A stretch of 64,000 bases of DNA from Burhinus oedicnemus (taxonomy: Eukaryota; Chordata; Aves; Charadriiformes; Burhinidae): assembly GCA_008921705.1 (NCBI GenBank), contig VFFE01007644.1, forward strand, positions 671,971 through 735,970, in the 5' to 3' direction. The position numbers and the translations under genes are program-made. Shown here piece after piece: positions 1 through 11,700 of the stretch. The notes below the pieces were generated by a model, which searched no databases, was not told where the DNA came from, and saw nothing but the letters and a program-made list of their open reading frames with translations. How positions within the stretch are numbered: the stretch's first letter is position 1; the number at the start of each line of letters is the position of its first letter.

Positions 1-473
1 TGTTGACCACAAGAATGTAAAATGAACACAATCTAGGAATTTTCTGCATGGATAAAAATGAGGGCAACTGTAATGTGTTGCTTCTTGCTGAGCTTCCTAT
101 GACCACAGGTGCTACTTCCCCTCACACACCCCAATACATATAAAAATGGAGAAGTTATGGCAAGGCATTAAATCATACAGTAGGTATTCTGTACATGAAC
201 AGCAGTCAGTTTGCTTCAGTCTGGGTTGTTATATTTCTTCACTCTTGCTCTGTATCAGAATGATACTTGCGTAAAGATTTCTGGCTGTCAACTTTTTGCA
301 TCGTGGGTGGAAGAATGAACAGGAAAGATGAGAAAGGCAGGAAATGTGAGAGAGAGAAGGGAGTTCCATTGGTCCTTTAATTTCTTGTTCTTGAATTCTT
401 TAATATTGCTTGCAGCTACTGAATCTTTCTAATCAACAGTAGTTATTTTTATATTTCTAATAATCTTCTTCAG
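1..473 (+). other. RPAP3: Partial intron of RPAP3
   Basis: The window opens inside an intron. It ends in a pyrimidine-rich acceptor (TAATCTTCTTCAG at 461-473) that joins the first coding exon seen here. No upstream exon of the gene was recognised in this stretch. Confidence 0.7.
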
Positions 474-574
474 GAAAGAGGAGCCATCGCTCATCCTTGA
501 AATCCTCCAGAGGCTATCTGAATTAAAAAGATTTGATATGGCAGTAATGTTTATGTCAGGCTCAGAGAAAAAAA
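474..574 (+). CDS. RPAP3: RPAP3 penultimate coding exon (part of RPAP3_C domain)
   Basis: This internal coding exon has an AG acceptor at 472-473 and a perfect GTAAGT donor at 575-580. It begins with the third base of a split codon, encodes 33 full codons and ends with the first base of an Ile codon. The peptide contains the block ILQRLSELKRFDMAVMFMS, which I recognise as the RPAP3_C domain of RNA polymerase II-associated protein 3. Established role: RPAP3 is a TPR-containing adaptor of the R2TP/prefoldin-like co-chaperone complex, which links HSP90 and HSP70 to assembly of RNA polymerases, snoRNPs and PIKKs, and its C-terminal helical domain contacts the RUVBL1/2 ring. Seen directly: splice sites, phase and open frame. 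Recalled from family knowledge: the match. The related CCDC103/SPAG1 group also carries this domain, but the wording of the helix fits RPAP3 best. The rest of the gene lies left of the window. Confidence 0.82.
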
Positions 575-1687
575 GTAAGTAATTCAGTAGCATCTTTTTA
601 AACATTTGTTGATACAGTAGAATCTAGCAAGTAAAATTTAGTGCTATTCTTGTTTTTTATTCTCGGTAATAATCAGTTAAGGTTGGTTAGTTGTCTAGCT
701 TTTTGATTGTTTTAGAAATTAATATGAATGTCATGTAATTTTTCTTAGTCTTTTGATTCCTTATTAATAGTTAAGACTTGAAAACTATAGTTAAATCCTT
801 TGTTTTTATCAGTAATACCACTGCATTTTAGTCTGGTAAAGTAAGCCTCACTAGCATTTCAGTTTGTATCTGGTAATGTTACAAATTTATGAATTTGTAT
901 GAAATCTTGTATCTGACATGCAAGGTATCCAAGTTACACATTTTGCACGATTTACGACCATTTCTTGGCAATCCTGACTTTACTGTTGGCCAAAAGAATG
1001 CAGACATCTCTAAACCACTCAGTCTGTTTGTCTGTATCCTGTTCTTGAGGCATCACTTAGATTAGTTTGCAATTCAGGTTGACATTGGCTTGAGTTCATA
1101 GTTTATAAAAGTGTTTTTTGTCTCAAACATTTTCTTTATTTAGCACGCCAGACAGACTATGTAACAGTGAGACACAAGCAAAACGTTTCTCTGGGACCAA
1201 ATAATGTCAAATTTATTATCTACAGCTGAGTTTCACTAATAACCATTATACTTTCAAAATTTTGATATGTGAATCTCCTTAAAACAAAATGACTTGTTTG
1301 ACTTGCTGAAGTGCAAGTAAATTCCTTTTATGAATTGCATTCACGCCTTTATCCTGATGTAAGCTTTATCTGCCATCTGGCATTAACTTTTATCTTCTGC
1401 ATTTAATGGCATAGTGCCAAGATAGCAAACAAAATAAAATCTGTCTGTGTTGTCAGGATTATATACCTGTTTAAGGAAATGTTAGGTAGTTCGTGGGCAT
1501 CAAAACAAAGTGAGAGCTTGCCTTTCCTACTTTTTTTTTTTTTTGTCCTCTCAGTAGCTCTAAAAATTTAGTTGTATTTCAGCTATATAATCCAAACCTT
1601 ATTTTCACTGAGGAATGAATTGGACTAATTTACCTTAAGAGTGTGAATAGCAAAAATAACAGTTTATGTTGGAATTTTCTTTTACAG
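575..1687 (+). other. RPAP3: Last intron of RPAP3
   Basis: This 1113-bp intron has GTAAGT at the 5' end and TTTTCTTTTACAG at the 3' end. It is a phase 1 intron splitting an Ile codon (A|TT). It is AT-rich with a T run near 1531-1544, and no exon or repeat was recognised inside. Confidence 0.75.
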
Positions 1688-1779
1688 TTACACAGGTATT
1701 GTTCAATCATGTGAATCACATGGGATTGAAAGATACTTCTGTTGAAGAATTGGAGAGGAGATACGGCATTTGCTCTTAG
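1688..1779 (+). CDS. RPAP3: RPAP3 last coding exon with stop codon
   Basis: The terminal coding exon follows a TTTTACAG acceptor. Joined in phase to the exon ending at 574, it completes an Ile codon and adds 29 codons before TAG at 1777-1779. The peptide carries QVLFNHVNHMGLKDTSVEEL followed by ERRYG, the end of the RPAP3_C helical bundle, and the protein stops three residues after RRYG. The phase agreement between the two exons and the continuous domain sequence across the junction are the main evidence that this is an active gene rather than a processed copy. The gene runs left to right, so everything to the right of about 2.2 kb is downstream intergenic DNA. Acts mainly in the cytoplasm and nucleus as an HSP90 co-chaperone adaptor (family knowledge). 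Confidence 0.82.
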
Positions 1780-2185
1780 TGAGATGACTGACATGTAAAT
1801 TTCTGTTTCTGCACTTCTTTCATGTGGATATCAGCTGAAGAAGCCTATAAAGACTGGAATTTTGTTGCTTTTATATAAGTAAGGAAACTCTTAAACTTAG
1901 TTTAGCCAAACGGCAAGTGCCTGAAGAGATAATTATTTTGTTCTGCAGGTACATTTGCTTTCCAGCACCTGAAACAATACAGATCTGCGTTATCTTCAGT
2001 GGAATCTGTTTGCCTAAAAAACAGTTGGGCAGATTGGCATTCAGGATGAGGACTCTAGATAGACATCTTTATTAAAAGGAAAAAAAAGTATTTATAAACA
2101 TGTCTTTGGTAAGAATCAAATTGTGTATATTACAAAATTGCATGCTTTTTATTTTAGAAAATAAACTGATCGTTGAATTGAAGAT
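1780..2185 (+). other. RPAP3: RPAP3 3' untranslated region
   Basis: AT-rich sequence between the TAG stop and the first strong poly(A) signal. An ATTAAA variant lies at 2071-2076 and a canonical AATAAA at 2160-2165. The cleavage point is inferred at about 15-25 bases beyond the canonical signal; longer 3'UTR forms cannot be excluded. Confidence 0.6.
2160..2165 (+). terminator. Poly(A) signal AATAAA
   Basis: Canonical hexamer 381 bases after the RPAP3 stop, followed by a T-rich stretch (2190-2212) that could serve as the downstream element. An ATTAAA at 2071-2076 is a possible weaker proximal signal. Confidence 0.6.
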
Positions 2186-5100
2186 ACTAAGTTTTTAAGG
2201 ATTTTTTTTTATTATTATTATTATTAAGGTGCCTAAATCATTCTTCTCTAAGGATACACCACATTAGAACATTTAACGTGTGAAACGAACTTGAGGTATG
2301 ATGGCCAAAATATTCCAGAATTCTTTTACTTGAGCTTACCTGAGAGCTGAGTTGTTGCATTGACAGCTGAGATATTCCTGTGAAGCTCAGCTGTAATTGC
2401 AGAATAGAATGAAGCCAAATACTGTAGAATTAAACTGAAAGTATAGGGAAATACACTTTTTGTCTTCTTTGGAGAGTACTTTTCAACTATTCTGATGAAA
2501 CTTGTCTTTTTGGTAAGTTCCTAATCAGGTGAAGCCCTTAAGAAGCCTCAGGAAGCTAAGCAGAATACCTTTCCAGTATGAAGAAGACAAAGGCATGAAA
2601 CCACCTGAAATTCTTAGATGAGATAAGAAATAGTGTTAGGCATAATAAACTATTCATCCTGTCCTCATGACCAGAACAAGGAAATAACAGCACTTCTCAA
2701 GTATACTGTAAGATTTCACTGCAGTATCTAAGTAGTGGTGTCTAAAAATTTGCCTGTGTCTCTAGGCTTGACCGCTCCCTTTCATCCTGCTGATACTAAT
2801 ATTCTGTCAGCTTGCTTTGATCCTGATTCTGCTGTTGTGCTTTACTGTTGCTTCTTTGACTGTGGAAGCCTTCTGACATGTGTTTTGGTAGTTGTGCTCT
2901 TTTTCAGAGGAATAATTAAACAGCTGTAGCATTCAAAAAGACTTCAAACTTCCAAGATGGATTAATAGGAAAAGGTATGAATGTTATCTTCTATGTAGTC
3001 AGTATTAGAAAACTAATTTTAAAACATTTGCAGCTGTGTAAAGTCCTAATTCAGATATAAGCTGGTTAAAAAAAAAAAAAAGTAACTTGAGCTACATCCT
3101 TGGGCTGTGTAGCAACTGACATGAAGGAAGCACTAGATCCCTAAGGTAGCTTCCAGTTAGCCCTGGAACTGAGCACTAGAATAGCCAGTGTTACTGGGGA
3201 AATGGAAGAGCTTTCATATAACACTGCCTGCAGCTTACCTACAACATGAACTGTTATTACTAGGTGTGTCCCAAGTTACTTGATAACTGGCTATTTCTTC
3301 CCCTTGTTGTAAAGCAATTCTGATAACGTATCAGGGATAGTGCTGTAACTGTTGGCGGGGGGGAGGGGGTAGTTACTGAAGTAGTTTTGTAGACCTTTAT
3401 AGATACAGCGTACCTTCTTATGGACTCTTATGAGTTGTTCAGTGTAGAGCAGAGGTGTATGTCTGACTAGGTTATACTAATAGAGCATTCAGTTCCTGCT
3501 CAGAAGTTGCTTCTTGAAAGCTGTTGGATGAAAACAGGTGCTTGTAATATGGATCCGTGACAGTAAAAAAGCAAGATGATAGCAGAAAGATTTGAAAACT
3601 GTAGGACAGGAGTCACCTACAACTCCGCTTCATCCAGTCTGCTGTGCTTTTTATGAGAATAAGCTGCTGTGTTTGGTTTCTGGCCCCACTCCTGCTTTTA
3701 CGGAGGTTTCTGTTCAGGATTTGTGCATGGTAAGGAAGGCTGATTGAAAGGAAGCTGTTCAATCATGTAGAATTTGGTGGTGTGGATGGGTGGACCTGAT
3801 TTATGTTGTTACTGATCTTAGGCCACCAAGCATTATCTTGAAAGTGGTATACTACTGTAGCCTTTTGCGTGTATTTCTGAATGCAGCATCTGATGGTGAC
3901 TTGCTAAGTCCCTGGGGTTACTTTTCAGTGCATAAAAAAACAATGCATGATGGAGAGCAGAATGCAGGTATTCAGAGAACTGCTAGCTTTACTTCCTCCA
4001 GCAGATGGCAGTGTTTTTCCCTTCTAACATGTTAAAAGATTGCAAAATCTCTGAATTGAAGAATTTAATGAACCATGGAGGAGATGCATAGATCCAAAGT
4101 AAGTCAAGAATTATTTTTGGGGCAAGAAGCGGATTTTTGTTTCATTTTTTTAAAAATCCAACACACTCTTAATAGTTAAATCCCTATTGTGTCAGGGGAA
4201 GAAAGTCTGAGGTAGACAGTATGAAGCAATTAAACAGTGTGAAATACGTGATAGCTCTTTGCTGTGTTACAGCATTCAAGGTGTCAAAAATGTGATGGCA
4301 TGTTTGCTGCAGTGACTGATTCAGACTTGAGTTTTAAATGATTCCTTTATTTACCAGGATTAAATGTTATAATTTTCTAGGCAACTTTTTAACTTGCCAG
4401 GATAATTTTTTAGTTTGAGTATTGTCCTCCAGTAGATCTGGGAGACACTCAAACTCCATATTGCATATTGGTTTCATCATCTAGATTGTTAGAATATTGA
4501 TGGAACTGATCCTAGGACATGCTGTTGCAGAACATCCTTACAGCTTTCTGATTTGACAGTAGACTGACTTTATTTTTTTCCTTTCTGATAACTCTAGCTA
4601 GCTCTGCATTCATACAGTAATAGCTTCATCTGAGCTGTGTTTGTCTTGCTTATAAGAACGTCCTGTGATAGTCAGATGTCATGATAATGACACTATCTAC
4701 TGCTTTTTCATTGTGCTACTGTGGAAGAAAGGATTTTAACATAACTTATTCTTGGCTGACTTGTCAGTTACTGTAGAAAGCATAAATGAGTACAGTTTGA
4801 GTACTTGTTCCAAAATATTTTTTAGAATTAAAAATTAATGGTCTTGACTCGGGTCAAGAAGTTTTTGCTGCTTCTCATCTTCCGTATCTTTCTGTTTAAG
4901 AATAGGCATTTCAGCTTGCCAGTTCTCAAATACAGCTACTACTGGTTTTCAGGCTACTTTTTTAACATCATATTAATATAAGAGTAATGTATCAATTTTT
5001 AACATGTTTTATAGAGAATCTTTGGGGCCCAGAAAACCTGTGAACATTGAACTTCAGGAAACTTATGTTCTAACCCATTCTTTTCTTGTCCTAGGCAGAG

Positions 5101-8100
5101 ATCTTTGTCAGTGATGTGAATGCAGCTGCTTGTAGTTGCCATCACTTAGGGAATACTGAAGTGAAAACAGCCATTGACCAGTTCATTTCTAATGTCATCA
5201 GCTGTCAGTTGTTTTTGTTCCATCTTGCATAACTAACACTTCTTTTTTTTTTTTTTTTTTCTCCTTTAAATGCAGGTGCACTTACAGAGCAATCTCTTTT
5301 TAGTCTTGTCAACTGCTGCTTATTTTGTTTTCCTCTTTTGGTTCTGATATGGTCCCCGTGTTCTCTTGTTGCTTCTGCTTAATAATTATTAAATAATCTA
5401 TCCTCATTTCCATTACTTACATGCTTTTGTTTTCTGAGATCACTGAAGAACTCTTTGTTGGTCAGGTTAGTTCCTTTTTACACATGCTATCCTTTCTTTC
5501 CATTGGCATAATTTGATATAACTTATTTGGGAACTACCAGGTCTCCTGTACCCTTTTCCACCCTTAGATTTTTCCTCCCATGAAACCTTAATGAGCAGTG
5601 TTAGAACAGAGGAAGAAGTAGAGAGAAGACTTAACTGCATGAAGCTTTCAAACGTTCTATTTAGGTGCTGTGATGTCTAGGCAGATTGAGATTGCTCTAC
5701 TGTCACTATTAGAAACTAAGAATTTGGGGCATTAAATATACATCCTCTTTTCCCTCCTCCACCGATGTCCCATCTGATAGCCACTATAAGCCAAGGAGAT
5801 TATGCTAGTCTTCTGCCACTAGTTTGGTTTTTTTCTTTCAGTAAATTAGTGCTTTTCTAGGAGTAGCAAGAAGGGTCTTAATAAAAGTATAGTCTGCATG
5901 TTTGTTAACTCACTTATCTCCAGGTAAGATTCACCCTTGTAGCTTTTCTTTTTTAGCAGCTGTCAATCACACTATATTTTTCTTTCTTGGATCTTACAGA
6001 GGCAATGATGTTCTTAACTGCATTGTAGCACTGCTGCCTCTGCATGATGCTTTAGTAACCTCCTTAAGGTGTTTTTCTAAGGGTTGTGTTATTCAGAGGA
6101 CAAAATTATCCTGCAAAATAGTTTGTTATTGATTATCCTTGAGAGAGCAGGAAACTAGCCTAACCTCTTAGGAGCACATCCTAAGTTTGAATCTAGTCTT
6201 CATTTAATATTAGCATGTTCAAGTCTGCCAAGGGACCTAGAATTGCATTAGTGATTAATCTGACCTTACCGGCTTTGCTGGTTAGGCTTAGGGAAAATAC
6301 AACTTTTGGAATAAAAAGTGAAATTGTATTTTTCTTTGTTGTCACATCTCAAGTATGCAGTTGACCCTGATTGCAGCAGCAAAGTTGTGTGGGTTTTATG
6401 CATCTGTCTGTTCCTTTTTCTTTGTATTATTTCACATCAACCGTTTGTATCAGATCTTTCTCATTACATCTGTTACCATGTGCCAATTCCCTCTCTCTGA
6501 ATTTCAGTCTTCCTTTTTACTGTACCCTTTCTGTTTTCCATCACGTTCAAAACATTGTATTCTCCACTGTCTTTACTCTCCTGCTATTAGTTGCAAGCAG
6601 CTCAGCCTCTGAAAATGTCATTTCAAGGCTCCTTTTAGTTTTCTAAAAATTTCTGCTCAAGGCTCTTTGTTTCTGAAAGCCCCTTCCAACAGCTCTGCTT
6701 CTTTGGGCTCCATTTTGTAGGAATATTCCACTCTAATATCTGAAGCAAGTACAGTATAGAAACCAAGGGAATTCCTTTTTCTTTCTTTTTCTTTTTTTTT
6801 CTCCTTGCTTCCTATTCAAGTGATTGCTGAGTTCAGTTGTGGTTGGATACACTGGAATTTTCTGCTTTCTTAATAGTAGCAGAAAGTAGTATTTGCTTTC
6901 CAGACTTCATCTTCAAATTCAGACCTGCCAGTCTGTCTTCTGACAGTTGTTGCATTAATAAAGCTTAAGGTGGCAGAGTAAAGATAAATTTGATTCCTTG
7001 TTCCTTCATACCAAATATGTCTACCTGGGTTTTAAAGCAAGAAATGTACCATTAGGCACAAATGCTGATTATGTTAACCAACAACTGAGTATATGAAAGT
7101 CTTCCTTGTCCTGATGCCTGATAAGGTAGGACAGATTAATGTTCTGGATAAACCATTAATTATTAAAACCGAACAAAAAAACCCCAGATTCTTTGCTTTT
7201 ATATGTATTACAGGAATGACTGCTTGTACTTCAGGTTGCAAGGGCATGTACTCAGACGCAGCTTACTCCCTAAAGAATCAGCAGTCTGTACGAATATCAC
7301 CAAAAAGCAGAGAAGGATTAAATGATTGATTTGCTTGGCTGTGATTGTGATGGGAGAATAGTATCTGAGTCCTTAAGTCAAATCTGGTGTCTTTCTGGCT
7401 ACACCAGGCTGAGTACTCAGTTTGACAAGTGGTGCTTACACTTGGTTTAAAATAAATTGCTCTAACTTTTGAAAAAATCAGAAATGCTTTGCTGACTTCA
7501 GAAAAGTGTGCTTTAGAGTCTTCGTTGGGAAGTGGAAATGCTGCCAGCTTTTTCTAAAATAGCCTGAAGTTCAGACTGTTGAAATAAGAAGTAATGAGCT
7601 ACTACTGTATGCCGAAGTCTTTGTGTGACACAATATAGCACGTGAGCCTTGAGGACTCCGATTCTGTCCTTGGTGTTAAGATTTCTTTGCATTTTGTGAT
7701 TAGATTCTGGTGGTTGTGGAAAATTAGCAAAGCTATTACAGGGTTACATCTTATTAAATACAGTATTTAAGTAAAAATGTGTGTTTTCAACAGATGGATA
7801 AAAACATTTTAGGCAATATTTTCCGTACATACTGTAACAAAGAAAGGACGTGAAATAAATACTTAAGCATTTGCCAGATCTCTGAGATTTTCTTCTGCTT
7901 CACGTTTTGTTCTTCATGGACAACCTTGTCTGATTGATTGGTAAAGCTGGCATCTCTCACCCAAAAATCTGCAACTATTAATTGAGCTTAAGGAGAACAT
8001 CATCTTTGTTGTAATTTGTATCATCCCTAGACTTTAAAATTAAAGCAAGAGAGAGAAGTAGATTCACTGCTTGCACTAATTTGCAACTGTCAAGCTTTGG

Positions 8101-8433
8101 CTTGATCTTCTGACCTCAAGAGAGCGCATGTCCTGTGTCCCGCTCCCAGTTGCATATGAAATACTGCTGCGAGTGACTTGATGCTGGCTGAAAATGGGTA
8201 CAGACCACAGCAAGTGGGGTCTTACATGGCTGGAGCATTTTTGAGGAGCTGAGGAGCAACCTCTACTTCATTTCTGTCTTAAATTTCAAAGATAATATCA
8301 GGTTAAAACAAATTCTTTGTGCTTTAGTTAACAATTTGCCTGCTTTGTTCAAACTGTAACTGTGTTGCGTGCTTTGAAAATGCAAAGCCCTGGGAGTCCC
8401 TGGGGCTCCGCTTTCTGATTGTCTTTTTGGCTT
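2186..8433. other. Intergenic, T-rich on the + strand, no gene seen
   Basis: No supported gene. Open frames here are under 100 codons, overlap one another in several frames, and have no splice or family support. The + strand is T-rich with several pyrimidine tracts, including an 18-base T run at 5243-5260 and a CTTTTT-type tract at 6775-6803. Further AATAAA-like hexamers occur (for example 2644-2649) and could serve longer RPAP3 3' ends. Confidence 0.6.
2202..2227. repeat. T run plus (ATT)n microsatellite
   Basis: A T-run followed by five ATT units, just past the inferred RPAP3 cleavage region. Confidence 0.85.
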
Positions 8434-8454
8434 TCATAGAGCCCCGGGTGAGGT

Positions 8455-8567
8455 AGATGCCCTGTGGGTCTTGTACAGGGACTCGTACCAGTGGCTTGTG
8501 GTCACTGGCTTACGGTGACACAGAGTAAGACCTTCTTCCAGGGGTTTGCAGTCTAAATAGACAACAC
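8455..8567 (-). mobile_element. Possible 3' tail of an ancient amniote CR1/L2-like LINE
   Basis: Read on the minus strand, the stretch contains TTTAGACTGCAAACCCCTGG, then a TGTACAAGACC block about 75 bases on. This resembles the conserved tail of old amniote LINEs, which reads roughly 'ttagattgtaaactcttt...tgtacagcacct'. The match is short and made from memory. A 123-codon open frame on the same strand (8434-8805) has no recognisable domain and may simply run through this remnant. Confidence 0.22.
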
Positions 8568-10243
8568 GTAGCATAGTCTCCCCACTGTTACAAATGTGTG
8601 TCTTGAATGCCTGGAGGGGCTGAGGAGAGACTTTCCTTTTTGCAATAAAACCCTTTCTGTGGATGCTCTGAACTGACTCAATGATTTTCCCTGAAGTGGA
8701 GTGGGAAGGACTCCGCTGCCCAGCTGAGAGGGGTGAGAGATGGTACATCTCTCTGAGCTGTGATGGAGGCAGTGCCATCAGCTGACACATCCCATCATCT
8801 GCCATGCAGAAGTGGATGTGTTTTACCAGTGTAATGCAGGATCTCCGTGATGGGGCAGGGAAGAATAGGAGACATGAATTTCCGCTTTACAGGACTCAAA
8901 ATCAGCACATTTCTTAAGACTGTCAGTATTTCAAGCTCAGATTCAGTATTCAGTGTTTTCAACATTTCTCTCTACTACAAGAAAATCTAAACATTAATGA
9001 ACGTTTTTAACATGAGATTTGGAGAAGCTAGGAACTGAACAAACACTTTTTGAGCCCTAGGTCTGTTTTAGTAACTTGAGCTAGCTTTCCTCTCTCAGAA
9101 TTACGTTTTGTCCTTGTCTTTGTCCTTTCATGCTTCCGCCTGTCATATACTGGGTTTATGTGAAGCCAGCTGTACTAAGTACAGATTCCTGCAGTCAGTG
9201 TTCCCGTGACCAGATTTTGTCAGAACAACTTTGCTGGTTCAGAAGCAAAGAAGAAATTTGGCTTGATCGGGATACCTACATGCTGCATATAAAAAACCCC
9301 GAGAGTCTTTGGCTCTATTCCTACCTGGTTTGTGCTCATAGAAACAGGAAGGCACTGTAGCACACAGCCAGAGCTCCAGTCTCAAGCCGTTCCATAAGGC
9401 TTCTTTCTCCAACTACGGTAATGCCAATGCAAAATAACATTATAGGGATCAGCTACTATGTTCAGAGGTTGACTAGGGGTCTTGCTTGTTCCCATTCAGC
9501 TACCTAGGGTAACAATATAGGGCTCTGCATCTTAAGACTCTCAAACCGTAAAGCTTGATAAAGGAACTTTGTTTATCATTCCCAGTTGCCTAATGCATAA
9601 AACAGAGCTTGTTCTAATCTTCATTCCCTTCCCCTCCTGATTCCCTCTAGGCTGATACTTGCCATCTTTCAGCCTGTTTGTGCTCTCTGCCATTGTCAGT
9701 TCCTGGCTGAATATAGCTCATGCGTTTGTCAGAGCAAGAGGGGCATTTTGAATGGGTCAAATTAAATCGGAACGATAGACCAAAGCAGCATTTTCAGGCG
9801 CCTCAATGTATTCAACCTCCCTGTGTACAGGGTTTCCCCGGGAACAGTCCTGCACGCTGACAATTTCAAAACTTAACAAGATGGCCATTTCCAAACTGAT
9901 GAGCATCTGTTGGGAGGTTGCCAAAAACACGAGTGATAATTAGATGGCCATATGCCTCTGAATCTCAGGAAAAAAACAGCTGCATTATACAGCCTATGGG
10001 AGCAGCACTAGGTCCAGCTTTATTGCAGACTGCAGGGACACTTGGACTAATCAGTGCTTGGGAAAACAAGGGAAACCAGGTGATGAAATGAGTGACAAGA
10101 CCAAGCCCCTCCATCATTATCTTCCATGATTATAGTGAATCATCCCATGTTGAGAATTGCCCCGCTTTTGTGCATAGCCCCATGCCTCAGGCAAGTTCCT
10201 TCCTAGAAATTAGTTGTCATCCTGTAAGTTCAAAATTTGGAAA

Positions 10244-10259
10244 TTTTTTTTTTTTTTTT
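10244..10259. repeat. Poly(T) tract, 16 bases
   Basis: Uninterrupted T run; no retroposed gene was recognised next to it. Confidence 0.9.
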
Positions 10260-10491
10260 GGTTTTCAACTTTATTGGTAGATATGGCTGTGCTGTTCTAT
10301 CCTTTTGCTTAGGTTTTTGCTCCTCTAACTGTTAGGTTCATGAAAGAGCAAAGCAGGTTTGATTAGTTTGAAAGTCACATGGAAAATTGAAAAGACACCA
10401 TCACAGAAGGTCTCTCAACAGAAATTGTCTTTGTCACCCCGCTAACTATAAAACCCTTCTCAAAGAGCTAATTTGCAAGTGTTGATAGTTT

Positions 10492-10506
10492 GGGGGGGGG
10501 GGGGGG
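10492..10506. repeat. Poly(G) tract, 15 bases
   Basis: Uninterrupted G run, long for an AT-rich setting. It is a likely site of polymorphism or of sequencing length error, and one strand could form a G-quadruplex. Confidence 0.9.
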
Positions 10507-10779
10507 TTATTACTATTGAAAGCATTCTGGGTTTGCCACCCCAGTGTCTCAGGCCAAAAATTATTAGAGGAGCTTCCATATGTCATCTATGACTTGAAAC
10601 ATTTAGAGAGAACTTGATTTCCCTCAGGAAACATTTTTCAAATAATTCTGCCTGAGGATAGACTGGTATGTGACGACTTTGTGGTTTTTTTTCTAGATTC
10701 TTATAAATACTCTCTTCCCTGGAGGAAAGAATATTAATATTTCCAGTAAATACTTTCTCATAGTTGTTCACTTCTTTTT

Positions 10780-11700
10780 TAACCTGTCCCTTCTCTCACC
10801 TGCTGTATGCTGCCTTTCTGTGCTGGAGCTCTGCCTTGAGTCTCCTGCTTAGCCAAGCCAGCTCCTGCTACACCCATTTGTCTTCCAGAATATCAAGGTG
10901 GGCCCCAGCTGTGCTTGGAGGGTGCTGTCCTTAAGGGCTTGCCAGCTATCCTGAGATCCTTTCAGAGCTGCTCCATGGGATCCCACCCACCAGTTCCCTG
11001 AACAAGCAGCAGTCTCCTCACCTGGAGTTCAGGGTCTGTGCTGTGCTGCACTCCTTTCTCACTCTTCATGGGATCTTGGACCCCACTATTGAGTGGTCAT
11101 TACAGCTATGGCTGTCACCGACTATCACATCCCCAGCTGGCTTTTCCTTGTTGGTGAATAGCAGATGCTGGAGAGCATTGCACTGTTTGACCTACCCAGT
11201 GCTTGTATCAAGAGCTTCTCCCTGACACCTCCAGAAATCTTTAACACTTGTGTCCTGTTGTGTTGCCCTTCCAGCAGATGAAAGGAGGTTAAAGTGCCCC
11301 AAAGAACAAGGGTCTGTGATACAGAAGCTTGAGCTGTTTAAAGAAATCTTCATGTTTGCCCTCACCCTGATTAGGTGAGGTGGCACCCTCCCACTGTGAT
11401 GCCACCCTCACAGGTCTCTCCTCTGATCATGACCCATGAGCCTGTACCCAGCCCATCACCCATCCCATGGAAATGTGCTGCACCTCTGAGCTGCTCCTTC
11501 GCACAGAGGACATCTCCCCTCCTCTTCTTCACTGCCTGTCTTACCTGCAGAGCTGGTACCCACCTGTGCAAGCAGTCCCAGCAGCTCTCTGGTCCTGCAG
11601 CGATGCCACAGCCCTGTGACCCCAGTAGAGAGCTCATCCCTCTGGATTGTTTCCAGGCTGTGTACACGCATGTGCTTGCATGCCAGGTGGGGGATGCCTC
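10780..11700 (-). mobile_element. CR1 LINE fragment: ORF2 endonuclease domain and linker
   Basis: On the minus strand, conceptual translation with frameshifts matches the apurinic endonuclease part of CR1 ORF2. Near 11370-11480 the frame reads GMGDGLGTGSWVMIRG, where the family has a 'GMGDELVESLWVRIKG'-like block. Upstream of it a KKRRGDVLCAKEQLRG block matches the family's RRGGGVALYVKEQL region. Near 11070-11170 LLFTNKEKPAGDVIVGDS matches the family's 'LLFTNKEGLVGDV' block, followed by a CNDHSIVGSKI version of SDHEMVEFKI. From 10790 to 11030 a decayed LFRELVGGIPW motif and the Lys/Arg-rich linker follow. Both ends of the LINE, including the reverse transcriptase and 3' tail, are missing. Several stops and frameshifts mark it as old. 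Boundaries are good to about 20-40 bases. The 127-codon + strand open frame across it is a shadow. Confidence 0.75.

Larger units (their letters stand above)
8806..10779. other. Intergenic, no gene seen
   Basis: No supported gene or dated repeat. It includes a 16-base T run (10244-10259) and a 15-base G run (10492-10506), listed separately. Around 9740-10000 the sequence is less AT-rich and holds two AGATGGCCAT motifs (about 9882 and 9944) resembling YY1 sites, which is not strong enough to call a regulatory element. Confidence 0.5.

Noticed and set aside
8434..8805. 123-codon minus-strand frame as a protein-coding gene
   Set aside because: It shows no recognisable domain, splice structure or promoter, and overlaps a possible old LINE tail.
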